Below are positions 37,114 to 46,055 of a stretch of 64,000 bases of DNA, piece after piece (position 1 is the first letter of the stretch; every line of letters starts with the position of its first letter). The position numbers were made by a program, and so were the translations under genes. The stretch covers positions 62,001-126,000 of the forward strand of contig CAYMUL010000006.1 in assembly GCA_964393605.1 (NCBI GenBank), given 5' to 3'. The notes under the pieces are model-generated. The model did not search any database. It was given only the letters and a program-made list of their open reading frames with translations, and was not told where the DNA came from. Origin of the DNA: CAYMUL01 sp964393605. Its GTDB lineage: Bacteria; Bacteroidota; Ignavibacteria; Ignavibacteriales; Ignavibacteriaceae.

Positions 37114-37914
37114 TTATCTAATGTTCCCTCGAGTTAATTTCTTTCTTTTTCCTTCGTGAAATTTTGCTTTTAGTTGAGAGTTCCCTTCAACGGTTTGATA
37201 TGCCCAATCGAATACAACTCTTTCCGAAGTGATCGATTTAATTCTGATCTTTGCGAAATGATTGTCCCATGTCCAGATTACGTAAGTGTGTCCAACTTTT
37301 GCAAGTTCATCTTTCGTTGAAGACCAACCTGAATTTGGTGCGAAAGGAATATCATAAATATCAGTCGTTGGTCCCATGTCGATGATATCTGTATCTTCCC
37401 AAACATCGAGATAATAAACACCGCCGAAATTTTCGAAGAAGAAATCCGTTTCATTATCGTCAAAAGGATAGACGCGGTTGTTATCAAAACTATAACCCGA
37501 ATTGTTCGGAAAATTTCTGTAATCAAAAATAGATTGATTGAAACCTTCGGGGCGCGGAGTTGCGAAACTTACATCATAGCTCAAGTCGCTTTCGTTTCCG
37601 CTCAAATCATACGCGGCGATTGCATAATAATATTTTACGCCGTTGACTGCATCGTAATCGGTGAAGTAATTGTTTTGTGTTGAACCAATCAATTCATATC
37701 TGCCGTTGTAACTGTAACTGAAATAAACATTGTATCCGGCGAGGTCGCGTTCACGGTTGTGGTTCCATGAAATATCAACAATGTTATCGCCATTCAGTAC
37801 GAATAAACCCGATGGTGCGGATGGGGGAGTATAATCATAGACATACGCTTCTTCATCTTTACATCCAAAGAAGAAAAGTGAACTTAAAATTGTAATCATC
37901 ATTAGCTTTTTCAT
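37114..37914 (-). CDS. Fibronectin type III domain lipoprotein
   Basis: The 266-residue protein has a lipoprotein signal ending LFFFGC (Cys17). It is followed by one FN3 domain (~30-118: PPSAPSGLFVLNGDNIVDISWN...GYNVYFSYSYNGRYEL...YYYAIAAYDLSGNES). The C-terminal ~145 residues form a beta-rich domain I do not recognise (LDVWEDTDIIDMGPTTDIYDI...GHTYVIWTWDNHFAKIRI). Probably surface or periplasmic and involved in binding. It has its own terminator and a 150-bp upstream gap, so it is likely a single transcription unit. Confidence 0.8.
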   Translation of the reverse strand: MKKLMMITILSSLFFFGCKDEEAYVYDYTPPSAPSGLFVLNGDNIVDISWNHNRERDLAGYNVYFSYSYNGRYELIGSTQNNYFTDYDAVNGVKYYYAIAAYDLSGNESDLSYDVSFATPRPEGFNQSIFDYRNFPNNSGYSFDNNRVYPFDDNETDFFFENFGGVYYLDVWEDTDIIDMGPTTDIYDIPFAPNSGWSSTKDELAKVGHTYVIWTWDNHFAKIRIKSITSERVVFDWAYQTVEGNSQLKAKFHEGKRKKLTRGNIR

Positions 37915-38064
37915 TTTGTTTTTCCTTTTACTTTTTTGGTAGTGAACTGCAAAAGAAATGCCACAAGCCAGATGAGTTTTTTAATTACAATATTATCTTT
38001 TAATAAAGTATTGTACAGAAAAATGGACGATTGTGTATTTTAAAAATAAAAGTTAAGTCGGCAG

Positions 38065-39354
38065 TCAGATATTTTGATATTCATTTTCGTAAAACATTTG
38101 CGATTTGTTTATCACTGCTCTCGATTTGCCGTTTAACAATCTTCCTTCGAAAGGAGAGTTGATCGATTTACTCTTGAATTTTTTTATCTCAACTGTCCAA
38201 ATTTCTTTCGGATCGAAGATTGTAAGATTTGCCATTTCCCCTTCTTTAATTTGGGGAATTGCCAAACCAAGAATCTTTTTCGGATTGATAGCAAGTTTTT
38301 GAATTATCTGTTCAATCGTCAATTTCTTTTTATGATAAAGTTCGGTTAATGTTAAACCGAGTTGAGTTTCTAATCCAATTATTCCGTTTGGAGCTAATTC
38401 AAATTCCATCTCTTTCTCTTCAATTGTATGCGGTGCGTGATCGCTTGCAATCACATCAATCGTTCCGTCAATCAATCCTTCAACCATTGCTTCAACATCA
38501 TCTTTTGTGCGAAGCGGCGGATTCATTTTATAATTTGTATCATAATTTTTTAATTCATCATCGGTCAAAGTAAAATGATGCGGCGTAACTTCGGCGGTAA
38601 CTTGAATGCCTTTTCTCTTTGCATCGCGAACAAGCTCAACCGAACGCTTACTGCTGATGTGCGCAATGTGAACTTTGCAGTTTGTGTATTCAGCCATTAA
38701 AATATCGCGCATGACAATCAAGTCTTCCGCAACAGTCGGCAGTGGGGGAATTCCTAAAATAGTTGAGTTGATTCCTTCGTTCATCGCACCGCCGGCAAGT
38801 GATTCATCTTCGCAATGCTCGATAATAACTTTATCAAACATCTTTGCATATTCCATCGCCGAGCGAAGAATCTTCGCATTCTTAATTGCAACGCCGTCAT
38901 CAGAAAATGCCACTGCACCGGAATCGACTAACTCAGCCATCGGTGCAAGAGTTTCTCCTTTTCGGTCTATTGTTGCCGCACCGATTGGATATACATCAAC
39001 CAATAAATTTTTTGATTTATTTTTTATGAAGTTCACAACTTCGGCAGAATCGATGGCAGGGGAAGTGTTCGGCATGCAAGCAACAGCAGTAAATCCGCCG
39101 TTCGCCGCTGATGCGCAACCTGTTTCAATTGTTTCTTTATCTTCTCTCCCCGGTTCGCGCAAGTGAACATGAATATCTATGAATCCCGGCGCGGCAATGC
39201 ATCCCTCAAATTCGATGAGTTTATCGTGTGCAATTTTTTTCGGATCGAGATCGCCGATCTTTTCTATTTTCCCGTCGATCAAAAGCAAATCAGATTTTTG
39301 ATTTAATTTTATTTGAGGATCAATCAGTTGGAGATTACGTAATAACAATTTCAT
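38065..39354 (-). CDS. pyrC: Dihydroorotase PyrC
   Basis: The 429-residue amidohydrolase has the metal-binding GFIDIHVHLREPG (~57-69). It also has ACMPNTSPAIDS, the histidine-bearing IIEHCEDESLAGGAM and HIAHISSKRSVELV, and IDVIASDHAPHT with the catalytic Asp. It closes carbamoyl-aspartate to dihydroorotate in pyrimidine synthesis. It is the last gene of a pyrR-pyrB-pyrC operon, 10 bp after pyrB. Length and motifs fit the type I dihydroorotases usually found with PyrB. Confidence 0.95.
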   Translation of the reverse strand: MKLLLRNLQLIDPQIKLNQKSDLLLIDGKIEKIGDLDPKKIAHDKLIEFEGCIAAPGFIDIHVHLREPGREDKETIETGCASAANGGFTAVACMPNTSPAIDSAEVVNFIKNKSKNLLVDVYPIGAATIDRKGETLAPMAELVDSGAVAFSDDGVAIKNAKILRSAMEYAKMFDKVIIEHCEDESLAGGAMNEGINSTILGIPPLPTVAEDLIVMRDILMAEYTNCKVHIAHISSKRSVELVRDAKRKGIQVTAEVTPHHFTLTDDELKNYDTNYKMNPPLRTKDDVEAMVEGLIDGTIDVIASDHAPHTIEEKEMEFELAPNGIIGLETQLGLTLTELYHKKKLTIEQIIQKLAINPKKILGLAIPQIKEGEMANLTIFDPKEIWTVEIKKFKSKSINSPFEGRLLNGKSRAVINKSQMFYENEYQNI

Positions 39355-39364
39355 AAAACACTTT

Positions 39365-40285
39365 CTACTTTTGAGTTCCTAAAAGATAGAGAACAGCCAT
39401 CCGGACTGCAACTCCGTTTGTTACTTGCTGCAAAATGATTTGATGTTCGCCGTCTGCAACATCGGAAGACAATTCAACTCCGCGGTTTATCGGTCCGGGA
39501 TGAAGAATTACAATTTCCTTTTTATTTTTTTCGAGCCGTTGTTTCGAGATTCCAAAGTATTCTCTGTACTCGCGAATTGAAGGGAAGTATTCGCGCGCTT
39601 TTCTTTCGAGTTGAATGCGAAGAACATTAAGCACATCGCACCATTGAATTGCTTCGTCGATATTGTGAAAAACTTCTACGCCCAATTCTTTAATGAAAGG
39701 GGGAATCATTGTTAAGGGTCCGCAAACCGCAACTTCGGCGCCCATAGTTTTCAATCCGAAAATATTTGAAAGTGCAACACGAGAGTGAGCAACGTCTCCG
39801 ACAATACAAATTTTTAATCCACGAATCTTTCCAAATTTTTCTTGAATGGAAAACATATCGAGCAAAGCTTGCGTCGGATGTTCGTGAGTGCCGTCTCCGG
39901 CGTTTATTATTCGCGAAGAAGAAATCTTTGTCAAATATTTAGGAACACCGGCAACTGCGTGGCGGACAACAATCAAATCAACTTTCATCGCTTCAATATT
40001 TTTGATTGTGTCTTTAAAGCTTTCACCTTTGCTTACGCTGCTTCCCGATACAGAAAAATTAATTGCGTCGGCGGATAATCTTTTCTCGGCAAGTTCGAAA
40101 GAAATTCTTGTCCGCGTAGAGCTTTCGTAAAAAAGATTTACAACAGTTTGCCCTTGAAGTGTCGGAACTTTTTTAATCGGACGGTCGATAACTTCACGAA
40201 AAGTTTTTGCCGTTTCGAGAATTAAGTTGATATCATCTTTCGAAACCTCATGAAGTCCGATGAGATGTTTTATTTGCAAACTCAT
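39365..40285 (-). CDS. pyrB: Aspartate carbamoyltransferase catalytic subunit PyrB
   Basis: The 306-residue protein has the carbamoyl-phosphate site FYESSTRTRISFELA (~52-66), the HPTQALLD motif, a Lys loop SVSKGESFKDT, and the aspartate-binding NVLRIQLER region. It joins carbamoyl phosphate and aspartate. No pyrI regulatory subunit is present. It overlaps pyrR by 4 bp (ATGA). Confidence 0.96.
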   Translation of the reverse strand: MSLQIKHLIGLHEVSKDDINLILETAKTFREVIDRPIKKVPTLQGQTVVNLFYESSTRTRISFELAEKRLSADAINFSVSGSSVSKGESFKDTIKNIEAMKVDLIVVRHAVAGVPKYLTKISSSRIINAGDGTHEHPTQALLDMFSIQEKFGKIRGLKICIVGDVAHSRVALSNIFGLKTMGAEVAVCGPLTMIPPFIKELGVEVFHNIDEAIQWCDVLNVLRIQLERKAREYFPSIREYREYFGISKQRLEKNKKEIVILHPGPINRGVELSSDVADGEHQIILQQVTNGVAVRMAVLYLLGTQK

Positions 40286-40830
40286 TTTTCCTCCGAGGAT
40301 TCAATTAAATAAACCGCATCTTCGCCGTCGAATTCCTGGATCTTCAATTTTATTTCTTCATCAATTGAAGTTGGAATATTCTTTCCGACGTAATCAGCTT
40401 TTATCGGCAATTCGCGATGCCCGCGGTCAATCAACACACAAAGTTGAATTGAGTTCGGTCTTCCGAATTCGGAAATTGCGCAAAGTGCCGAGCGAACTGT
40501 TCTGCCTGTGTAAAGCACATCATCGACAAGGATCAAATCTTTTTCATTTATGTCGAATGTAATATCTGAGACGGAAACTTGCGGCTGTTTTAATCGTAAC
40601 CTAAAATCATCGCGGTATAAAGTTACATCAAGAATGCCGAGTGGAATCGGCGTTCCTTCAATTTCACTTAATTTTTGTTGAAGCCGTTTCGCAATAAATT
40701 CTCCGCGGGTTCTCATTCCTAACAGCACGATATTTTTCGCGCCTTTATTCTTTTCAAGAATTTCGTGTGAGATGCGGGTGATGATTCGTTGAAGACCTTC
40801 TTCGTCAATTACTTTTGCTTTGATCTTCAA
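40282..40830 (-). CDS. pyrR: PyrR bifunctional pyrimidine regulator / uracil phosphoribosyltransferase
   Basis: The TTG at 40830 gives a 182-residue protein (LKIKAKVIDEEGLQRII...), the usual PyrR length, with AAAGGAG seven bases upstream. A longer ORF beginning at 40950 adds ~40 residues unlike PyrR and crosses a leader ORF. The PRPP loop DLILVDDVLYTGRTVRSAL is intact, as are LGMRTRGEFIAKRL and the PyrR-typical VCVLIDRGHRELPI-like segment (LCVLIDRGHRELPI). It is an RNA-binding attenuator protein in Firmicutes and at least a UPRTase elsewhere. First gene of pyrRBC. Confidence 0.92.
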   Translation of the reverse strand: MKIKAKVIDEEGLQRIITRISHEILEKNKGAKNIVLLGMRTRGEFIAKRLQQKLSEIEGTPIPLGILDVTLYRDDFRLRLKQPQVSVSDITFDINEKDLILVDDVLYTGRTVRSALCAISEFGRPNSIQLCVLIDRGHRELPIKADYVGKNIPTSIDEEIKLKIQEFDGEDAVYLIESSEEK

Positions 40831-40886
40831 ATCTGTTCTCCTTTCTGAAAGGAGGAAATGTAAGTTTTGTTTTTTATTCTGTTCAT
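40827..40886 (-). CDS. 19-residue leader ORF overlapping the pyrR start
   Basis: On the minus strand an ATG at 40886 with AGGAAAGGAAAGC just before it opens a 19-codon ORF (MNRIKNKTYISSFQKGEQI). Its TGA (40829-40827) overlaps the pyrR TTG start (TTGA). It contains both arms of the hairpin that covers the pyrR ribosome site, so translating it would open that site. No database support is possible for such a short peptide. Confidence 0.5.
   Translation of the reverse strand: MNRIKNKTYISSFQKGEQI
40838..40854 (-). promoter_or_regulatory. Hairpin sequestering the pyrR Shine-Dalgarno
   Basis: CTCCTTT-CAG-AAAGGAG on the minus strand is a perfect 7-bp stem with a 3-nt loop. The AAAGGAG arm (40844-40838) is the pyrR ribosome-binding site and CTCCTTT is a built-in anti-Shine-Dalgarno. 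It would block independent pyrR initiation unless a ribosome in the leader ORF melts it. Confidence 0.6.
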
Positions 40887-40940
40887 GCTTTCCTTTCCTA
40901 TTTCGCTGAATAGAATTAAAGGTTAATTCATCTGCAAAAT

Positions 40941-40946
40941 AGTATA
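40941..40946 (-). promoter_or_regulatory. Candidate -10 element of the pyrRBC operon
   Basis: TATACT on the minus strand lies within TTATACTATTTTG, a 13-mer that also occurs at the mraZ promoter (6025-6037 on the plus strand). No good -35 is found at 16-18 bp. It is 55 bp before the leader ORF. Confidence 0.35.
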
Positions 40947-41019
40947 ACAAAACAAATTTTGGAATATGTTGATTTGATTATTTTGTATGTGAAAATCTGA
41001 AATAAATTTTAAGGAAATC

Positions 41020-42222
41020 ATGAAGAGAGCATTTATCGTTGATGCGGTTCGCACGCCAATAGGAACTTATGGCGGAACTTTAAGCGCAGTGAGACCGGAT
41101 GATCTTGCCGCGCATGTTATTAGCGCGTTGCTCGAGAGAAATTCTTCCCTCGATAAAAATATGATCGATGACGTGATTCTCGGCTGCACAAATCAAGCCG
41201 GCGAAGATAATCGCAATGTTGCGCGAATCTCATCACTGCTTGCGGGTTTGCCGACTTCAGTTCCCGGCGTAACCGTGAATCGTTTATGTGCATCGGGAAT
41301 GCAAGCGGTGATGAATGCCGTAAATGCTATTAAAAGTAGCGATGGCGAAATTTTTATTTCAGGCGGAGTAGAAAGTATGTCGCGTGCGCCTTTCGTTTTT
41401 CCGAAATCCGAAAATGCTTTTGAAAGAAACACACAAATTTATGATTCAACAATCGGCTGGCGTTTCATCAACAAAAAATTGAGCGAGAAATATTTTCCTT
41501 ATTCAATGGGAGAGACCGCAGAAAATGTTGCGGAGAAATGGAAGATTTCGCGCGATGCTCAGGATAAATTTGCCTTCAATTCTCAAATGAAATACAAATC
41601 GGCGAAGGAGAATAAAAAATTTGACGATGAAATTATTCCAATTACAATTTCAAAGCCGAAGCAAAAAGAAATTATTTTTTCAGTCGATGAACATCCGCGC
41701 ACGGAAACAACTTTGGAAAAATTAGCCGCGTTAAAACCGGCATTTAAAAAAGATGGAACTGTAACGGCAGGAAATTCTTCAGGCATCAATGATGGCGCAT
41801 CGGCTCTGTTGATAGTATCGGAAGAGATGTTAAAAAAATTCAATTTAAAACCTTTAGCCGAAGTTGTTGCCGCGTCTGTAGTCGGGGTTGATCCGGCATT
41901 TATGGGAATCGGTCCTGTACCTGCAACGGAAAAATTATTGAAGAAAGTCGGGTTAAAGATAGATTCTATTGATTTAATAGAATTGAACGAAGCATTCGCG
42001 GCTCAATCGATTGCATGCGTACAAGATTTGAAATTGAATCACGAAAAAGTAAATGTGAATGGCGGAGCTATTGCGCTCGGGCATCCGCTCGGTTGTTCAG
42101 GTGCGAGGATATTGACAACACTCGTGCACGAATTGAAGAGAAGTGAAAATGCGAAATATGGTTTGGCGACGATGTGCGTTGGTGTCGGGCAGGGCGTAGC
42201 GATGTTAATTCAAAAGTGTTGA
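41020..42222 (+). CDS. Thiolase family acetyl-CoA C-acyltransferase
   Basis: The 400-residue thiolase has nucleophile C90 (RLCASGMQA), the NEAFAAQ motif, H355 (ALGHPLGCSGARI) and C386 (MCVGVGQG), so the whole active site is present. It cleaves 3-oxoacyl-CoA with CoA or condenses two acyl-CoAs. The N-terminus (FIVDAVRTPIGTYGGTLSAVRPDDLAA) resembles beta-ketoadipyl-CoA and general degradative thiolases. It is 22 bp before an NTF2-like gene. Proximity to the benzoyl-CoA reductase genes suggests use in the later beta-oxidation steps, which is inference. Confidence 0.92.
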   Translation: MKRAFIVDAVRTPIGTYGGTLSAVRPDDLAAHVISALLERNSSLDKNMIDDVILGCTNQAGEDNRNVARISSLLAGLPTSVPGVTVNRLCASGMQAVMNAVNAIKSSDGEIFISGGVESMSRAPFVFPKSENAFERNTQIYDSTIGWRFINKKLSEKYFPYSMGETAENVAEKWKISRDAQDKFAFNSQMKYKSAKENKKFDDEIIPITISKPKQKEIIFSVDEHPRTETTLEKLAALKPAFKKDGTVTAGNSSGINDGASALLIVSEEMLKKFNLKPLAEVVAASVVGVDPAFMGIGPVPATEKLLKKVGLKIDSIDLIELNEAFAAQSIACVQDLKLNHEKVNVNGGAIALGHPLGCSGARILTTLVHELKRSENAKYGLATMCVGVGQGVAMLIQKC

Positions 42223-42244
42223 CGTGGAGCTTAAGTCGTTTTAG

Positions 42245-42616
42245 ATGTCGAACGGGAGTATCATTCTCAAATTTATCGACTCGATTAACCGGCACGACTG
42301 CGCAAGAATTGCATCACTAATTTCTGAAGATCATGAGTTCATTGATGCGAAAAATCAAATTTTGTCGGGAAAGAAATTAGTTGTTCTCTCATGGAAGAAA
42401 TTTTTCGAGATGTTTCCCGATTATAAAATTGTAGTTACAGAATTGAGAGAATTGGTTTCAACGGTGGAAGTATTCGGCATGGCAACAGGAACATTCAACG
42501 GAACCGGCAAACGTTTTATTCTTTTCGCCGAATGGAAAGCAGTTCTCAAAAAAAATAAAATTAAAATTTGGCAGGTAAATTGTGATTCAACTTTAATTGA
42601 AGAAACAATGCGGTGA
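42245..42616 (+). CDS. NTF2-like/SnoaL-type small protein
   Basis: The 123-residue cone-shaped-fold protein has KFIDSINRHDCARIASLISEDHEFIDAK, then GKKLVVLSWKKFFEMFPDYKIVV and GTFNGTGKRFILFAEWKAVLKKNKIKIWQV, the nuclear-transport-factor-2/SnoaL polyketide-cyclase-like pattern. Such proteins are small ligand-binding or isomerase/hydratase folds and no catalytic residue set can be assigned. It probably shares a transcript with the thiolase and converges on an SDR gene. Confidence 0.75.
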   Translation: MSNGSIILKFIDSINRHDCARIASLISEDHEFIDAKNQILSGKKLVVLSWKKFFEMFPDYKIVVTELRELVSTVEVFGMATGTFNGTGKRFILFAEWKAVLKKNKIKIWQVNCDSTLIEETMR

Positions 42617-42624
42617 AGATGTTT

Positions 42625-43356
42625 TTAAAAAATCGTACTTCCTATGCTTCGTCCACCATCGACGTGTAAGATTTGTCCTGTGATAAAATTACTCTGCTCG
42701 GAAAGTAGGAATGAGACTGCATTTGCAATGTCTTCCGGTTTGCCCATTTTGCGAGTCGGTTGAGCTTCGATTAATTGTTCTAAAACTTTCGGTTCAAGTT
42801 TTTGAGTGAGCGGCGTGTCAATCAATCCGGGAGCGACTGCATTCACGTTCACATTATATTTGCCGAGTTCAAGCGCAAGCACGCGCGTTAGTCCAACTAT
42901 CCCCGCTTTTGACGCAGTGTAATTAGATTGCCCGCGATTATTTCCGAGCCAAGCTCGCGAAGAAATATTTACAATCTTTCCGAAGTTTTGTTCGCGCATT
43001 AGTTTTGCGGCTTCGCGACACATTAGCCACGTGCCTTTCAAATTAATATCAATAACTTTTTCAAAATCATCGAGCGGCATTTTCCATATCATATTATCAC
43101 GAATGACGCCGGCATTATTCACAACCGCATCAATAGAGTTCCATTTTTCTTTGACGAATGTAAAAAGTTTTTCAACTTCACTTTCATTGCTTATGTCACA
43201 CTTGAAGAATTTAAAGCACTCTTCATCATTGTCGATAAATTGGGCGGAGGAAATATCCGCAACAACAGAAAAATATCCGTCGGTTTTTAATCTTTCAATA
43301 ATTGCTTTTCCGATGCCTTGCGAAGCGCCGGAAACGATGGCGATTTTTTTATTCAT
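42625..43356 (-). CDS. Short-chain dehydrogenase/reductase (3-oxoacyl-reductase type)
   Basis: The 243-residue SDR has the cofactor loop VSGASQGIGKAI (~8-19), NNAGVIRDNMIWKM, ISSRAWLGNNRGQSNYTASKAGI (catalytic Ser, Tyr, Lys) and the C-terminal VSFLLSEQSNFITGQILHVDGGRSIG. The pattern is FabG-like: NAD(P)H-dependent 3-oxoacyl reduction or 3-hydroxyacyl oxidation. It diverges from the bcr operon with a 200-bp gap. With thiolase beside it, a role in CoA-ester oxidation or fatty acid metabolism is plausible; fatty-acid synthesis is the alternative. Confidence 0.9.
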   Translation of the reverse strand: MNKKIAIVSGASQGIGKAIIERLKTDGYFSVVADISSAQFIDNDEECFKFFKCDISNESEVEKLFTFVKEKWNSIDAVVNNAGVIRDNMIWKMPLDDFEKVIDINLKGTWLMCREAAKLMREQNFGKIVNISSRAWLGNNRGQSNYTASKAGIVGLTRVLALELGKYNVNVNAVAPGLIDTPLTQKLEPKVLEQLIEAQPTRKMGKPEDIANAVSFLLSEQSNFITGQILHVDGGRSIGSTIF

Positions 43357-43443
43357 GAATTGTCCGATAATAATTTTTATTCATTGCAAAATTAGAAGAA
43401 GAATTTTCTACAAAAAATTTTTTGTTCGGCAAATTTATCGTAT

Positions 43444-43472
43444 TTGTTAATCAGAGCAAATTGTCTTATAAT
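43444..43472 (+). promoter_or_regulatory. Candidate promoter of the bcrCBAD operon
   Basis: TTGTTA (43444-43449), a 17-bp spacer and a consensus TATAAT (43467-43472), about 85 bp before the bcrC ATG. No palindromic operator is evident in the 43357-43556 gap. Confidence 0.55.
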
Positions 43473-43556
43473 TTCATCGTCAAACTTTAGTTTTTCTACT
43501 CGAAACAGAGCAACTAATCAAGTAAATTCGAAATCAAATCACCTCAAAAAATTTAG

Positions 43557-44738
43557 ATGACCAAATTTAAAGACACACTCGAAATTTGTAGACAACTCGC
43601 CTTCGATCTTCACTATACTCACGCAAAAAAATGGGTGAAGGAAAAAGAGGGAAGAGCGTTAGTGGGTTTTATGCCTGTTTATTTTCCCCGCGAAATTGCA
43701 CACGCAGTTGATGCTCTCGCGGTTGGAATTTATGGCGTCGGCGATCGCAAGCAAGTTGTGAAAGGTGATGCATATTATCAATCATACATTTGCCGAATTC
43801 CGCGCGGGATTGTAGAGCTTGCTCTCGACGGCTACTTCAATGAGTTTGACGGGTTTGTCTTTCCTTCCATTTGCGATGTGATAAGAAATCTTTCCGGAAT
43901 GTTTCAACTTTTAAAAGCCGGAAAGTTCACTCATTATCTCGATTATCCACAAAATTTTTTGAATCACATCGGCGGAAAATTCTACCAAAAAAATCTTGAA
44001 GAATTTATTCACGCGGTAACGAAAATCAACCATGCAAAACTTACAACAGAAAAACTAAATCACTCAATTTCTCTTTTCAACAAAAACAGAAAAATGTTGA
44101 ACGAGATTTACGACATACGCACAGAATTTCCGTGGCGTTTATCTGCGGAAGATTTGTACTACATTGTGCGCGCGGGCCAAACGATTCCAATCGAAGAACA
44201 CAACGAAATGCTCGGTGTAATTCTTGAGGCAATGCGCGAAGAAATCGGTGAGCCGATGGACAAAATAAAAGTTGTTGTGTCGGGTTCTTTCTGCGAACAA
44301 CCGCCGGTGGGACTGATTAAAACTATCGAGAATGCAGGTTGTTACATTATTGATGATGATTTCATAATCGGTGCGCGCTGGATTATCGGCGATATAAATG
44401 ATTCAACGGATAATCCGCTTTCCGAAATTGCAAATGCATTTATACATCAAAGCACTTTTGCATCTTCGGTTTATGACGTCGGAAATCCTAAAGAAAAAAG
44501 ATTGTTGCAACTTGTTGAAGAGAGAAAAGTTGACGGAGTAATTTTTGCGGCACCAAGTTTTTGCGATCCCGCTTTACTCGATGCACCGATATTTCAACAG
44601 GCATGCGATAAAGCAGGAGTGCGTTACGTTAGTTTTCAATACAGCGAAAACACAGGGCAATTCAAAAATATTAAAGAACAAGTTGGCGCTTTTTCTGACT
44701 CAATTAAACTTTGGGGCGATGATGTCGAAGTTGTTTAA
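43557..44738 (+). CDS. bcrC: ATP-dependent benzoyl-CoA reductase, gamma subunit BcrC (BadD-type)
   Basis: The 393-residue protein belongs to the HgdB/BcrBC iron-sulfur family. Conserved cysteines lie in FPSICDVIRNLSGMFQL, VVSGSFCEQPPVGLIKTIE and FAAPSFCDPALLDAPIFQQA, which bind a [4Fe-4S] cluster at the ring-reduction site with BcrB. GDAYYQSYICRIPRGIVELAL and YSENTGQFKNIKEQ are close to the BcrC/BadD pattern as I know it. It is the first gene of a four-gene set in the order C-B-A-D, as in Thauera. The start has no strong Shine-Dalgarno. Confidence 0.9.
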   Translation: MTKFKDTLEICRQLAFDLHYTHAKKWVKEKEGRALVGFMPVYFPREIAHAVDALAVGIYGVGDRKQVVKGDAYYQSYICRIPRGIVELALDGYFNEFDGFVFPSICDVIRNLSGMFQLLKAGKFTHYLDYPQNFLNHIGGKFYQKNLEEFIHAVTKINHAKLTTEKLNHSISLFNKNRKMLNEIYDIRTEFPWRLSAEDLYYIVRAGQTIPIEEHNEMLGVILEAMREEIGEPMDKIKVVVSGSFCEQPPVGLIKTIENAGCYIIDDDFIIGARWIIGDINDSTDNPLSEIANAFIHQSTFASSVYDVGNPKEKRLLQLVEERKVDGVIFAAPSFCDPALLDAPIFQQACDKAGVRYVSFQYSENTGQFKNIKEQVGAFSDSIKLWGDDVEVV

Positions 44739-44753
44739 CAATGGAAAGAAATT

Positions 44754-46055
44754 ATGACTCGCACAGATAAAAAAACTGAAGTAGCAAAAGAAAAAAGTAT
44801 GATTCTTCAAAAGGAGATGATTGCAAATCTCTTTAAAGAATTAAGCACAGCAGAAGAAACCGGAAAAAAAGTTGTTTATACTTTTGTACCCGGTAACCTG
44901 TCGGAGCTAATACTCGCATTCGATATGCTTCCCGTCTATCCCGAAATAAATGCGCTTCAATCGGGAATGAGAAAGCAATCGGGCAATTACATTCGCGAAG
45001 CCGAAAAGTGGGGACACTCCGAAGACGTTTGCACTTATGTAAAATGTGATGTCGGAATGATGCTCTCAGGAAATATCGGACCGACGGGTGAAAAAATTCC
45101 TAAACCGGATTTGCTACTTTTAAGTTACACGGGCTGTTTCACTTTCATGAAGTGGTTCGAAAATCTTGAAGACCTTTATCCCGGCGTTCCCGTTGCGATG
45201 CTGCACACACCGTACCAAGCCGGCGGAGAAATTACCGAAGAGATGACGCAATACATGGTGAAACAACTGCGCGAAGAAGTCATTCCCAAAATGGAAATGG
45301 TTTCGGGAAAAAAATTTGATGAAGCGAAGTTGAAAAAAATTCTCGGCTACGCGGCAGAGACGGAAGATTTAATTGTAAAGATTTTTGATACGCCGAAGAA
45401 TACTCCTTCTCCAATCGACGCATATTTTGCGGGTGTATATTACATCGGACCAATAAACATCGGCTTCCGCGGCACGCCCGAAGCAGTTGAATATTATCAG
45501 GAACTTTATAAAGAAATTTTGTGGCGAATGGAAAACGGCTTGGGACCAATCACTCCTGAAGGAGAAATTAAGGAAGAGAGATATCGACTTGTTGTTGAAG
45601 GTCCGCCGAATTGGACTTCGTTCCGTGAGTTTTGGAAATTGTTTTATGACATGGGCGCGGTAATTGTTGCTTCCTCTTACACTAAAGTCGGCGGAGTTCA
45701 TGATTACGGTTTCCGTCACGATCCAAACCGACCACTTGAATCGCTCGCCGAATATTGCATGAATTGTTACACGAACTTAAATCTTCCGCAGCGAGTTGAT
45801 CTGCTTGAGAAATGTATTAAAGAATATCACGCCGACGGCTATTTGACGAACTCGATTAAAAGTTGTAATTCTTTTTCTGCGGGGCAATTGTTGATGATGC
45901 GCACTCTTGAAGAACGGCTCGAAATTCCGGTTGGATTTATCGAATCGGATCTCGTTGACCCGCGATATTTTTCTTATGCGAATATCAAAAACAGATTGGA
46001 ATCATTCTTTCAAATGCTTGAGCAAAGAAAAATGTTTGCTCATCAAGGAGTTTGA
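44754..46055 (+). CDS. bcrB: ATP-dependent benzoyl-CoA reductase, beta subunit BcrB (BadE-type)
   Basis: The 433-residue protein has the BcrB hallmarks: VYTFVPGNLSELILAFD, PEINALQSGMRKQSGNYI, GHSEDVCTYVKCDVGMM, LLSYTGCFTFMKWFE, VEGPPNWTSFREFWKLFYD and NSIKSCNSFSAGQLL. Its Cys residues (in SEDVCTYVKCD, SYTGCF, IKSCNSF) fit the cluster and substrate pocket. With BcrC it forms the ring-reducing module that dearomatises benzoyl-CoA to cyclohexa-1,5-diene-carboxyl-CoA. It is 15 bp after bcrC and overlaps bcrA by 4 bp. The match is far closer than to the simpler 2-hydroxyacyl-CoA dehydratases. Confidence 0.92.
   Translation: MTRTDKKTEVAKEKSMILQKEMIANLFKELSTAEETGKKVVYTFVPGNLSELILAFDMLPVYPEINALQSGMRKQSGNYIREAEKWGHSEDVCTYVKCDVGMMLSGNIGPTGEKIPKPDLLLLSYTGCFTFMKWFENLEDLYPGVPVAMLHTPYQAGGEITEEMTQYMVKQLREEVIPKMEMVSGKKFDEAKLKKILGYAAETEDLIVKIFDTPKNTPSPIDAYFAGVYYIGPINIGFRGTPEAVEYYQELYKEILWRMENGLGPITPEGEIKEERYRLVVEGPPNWTSFREFWKLFYDMGAVIVASSYTKVGGVHDYGFRHDPNRPLESLAEYCMNCYTNLNLPQRVDLLEKCIKEYHADGYLTNSIKSCNSFSAGQLLMMRTLEERLEIPVGFIESDLVDPRYFSYANIKNRLESFFQMLEQRKMFAHQGV

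Noticed and set aside
40831..40950. Longer pyrR start giving 222 residues
   Set aside because: The extra 40 residues do not resemble PyrR, cross the leader ORF, and the TTG at 40830 has a proper ribosome site and gives the usual ~180-residue length.
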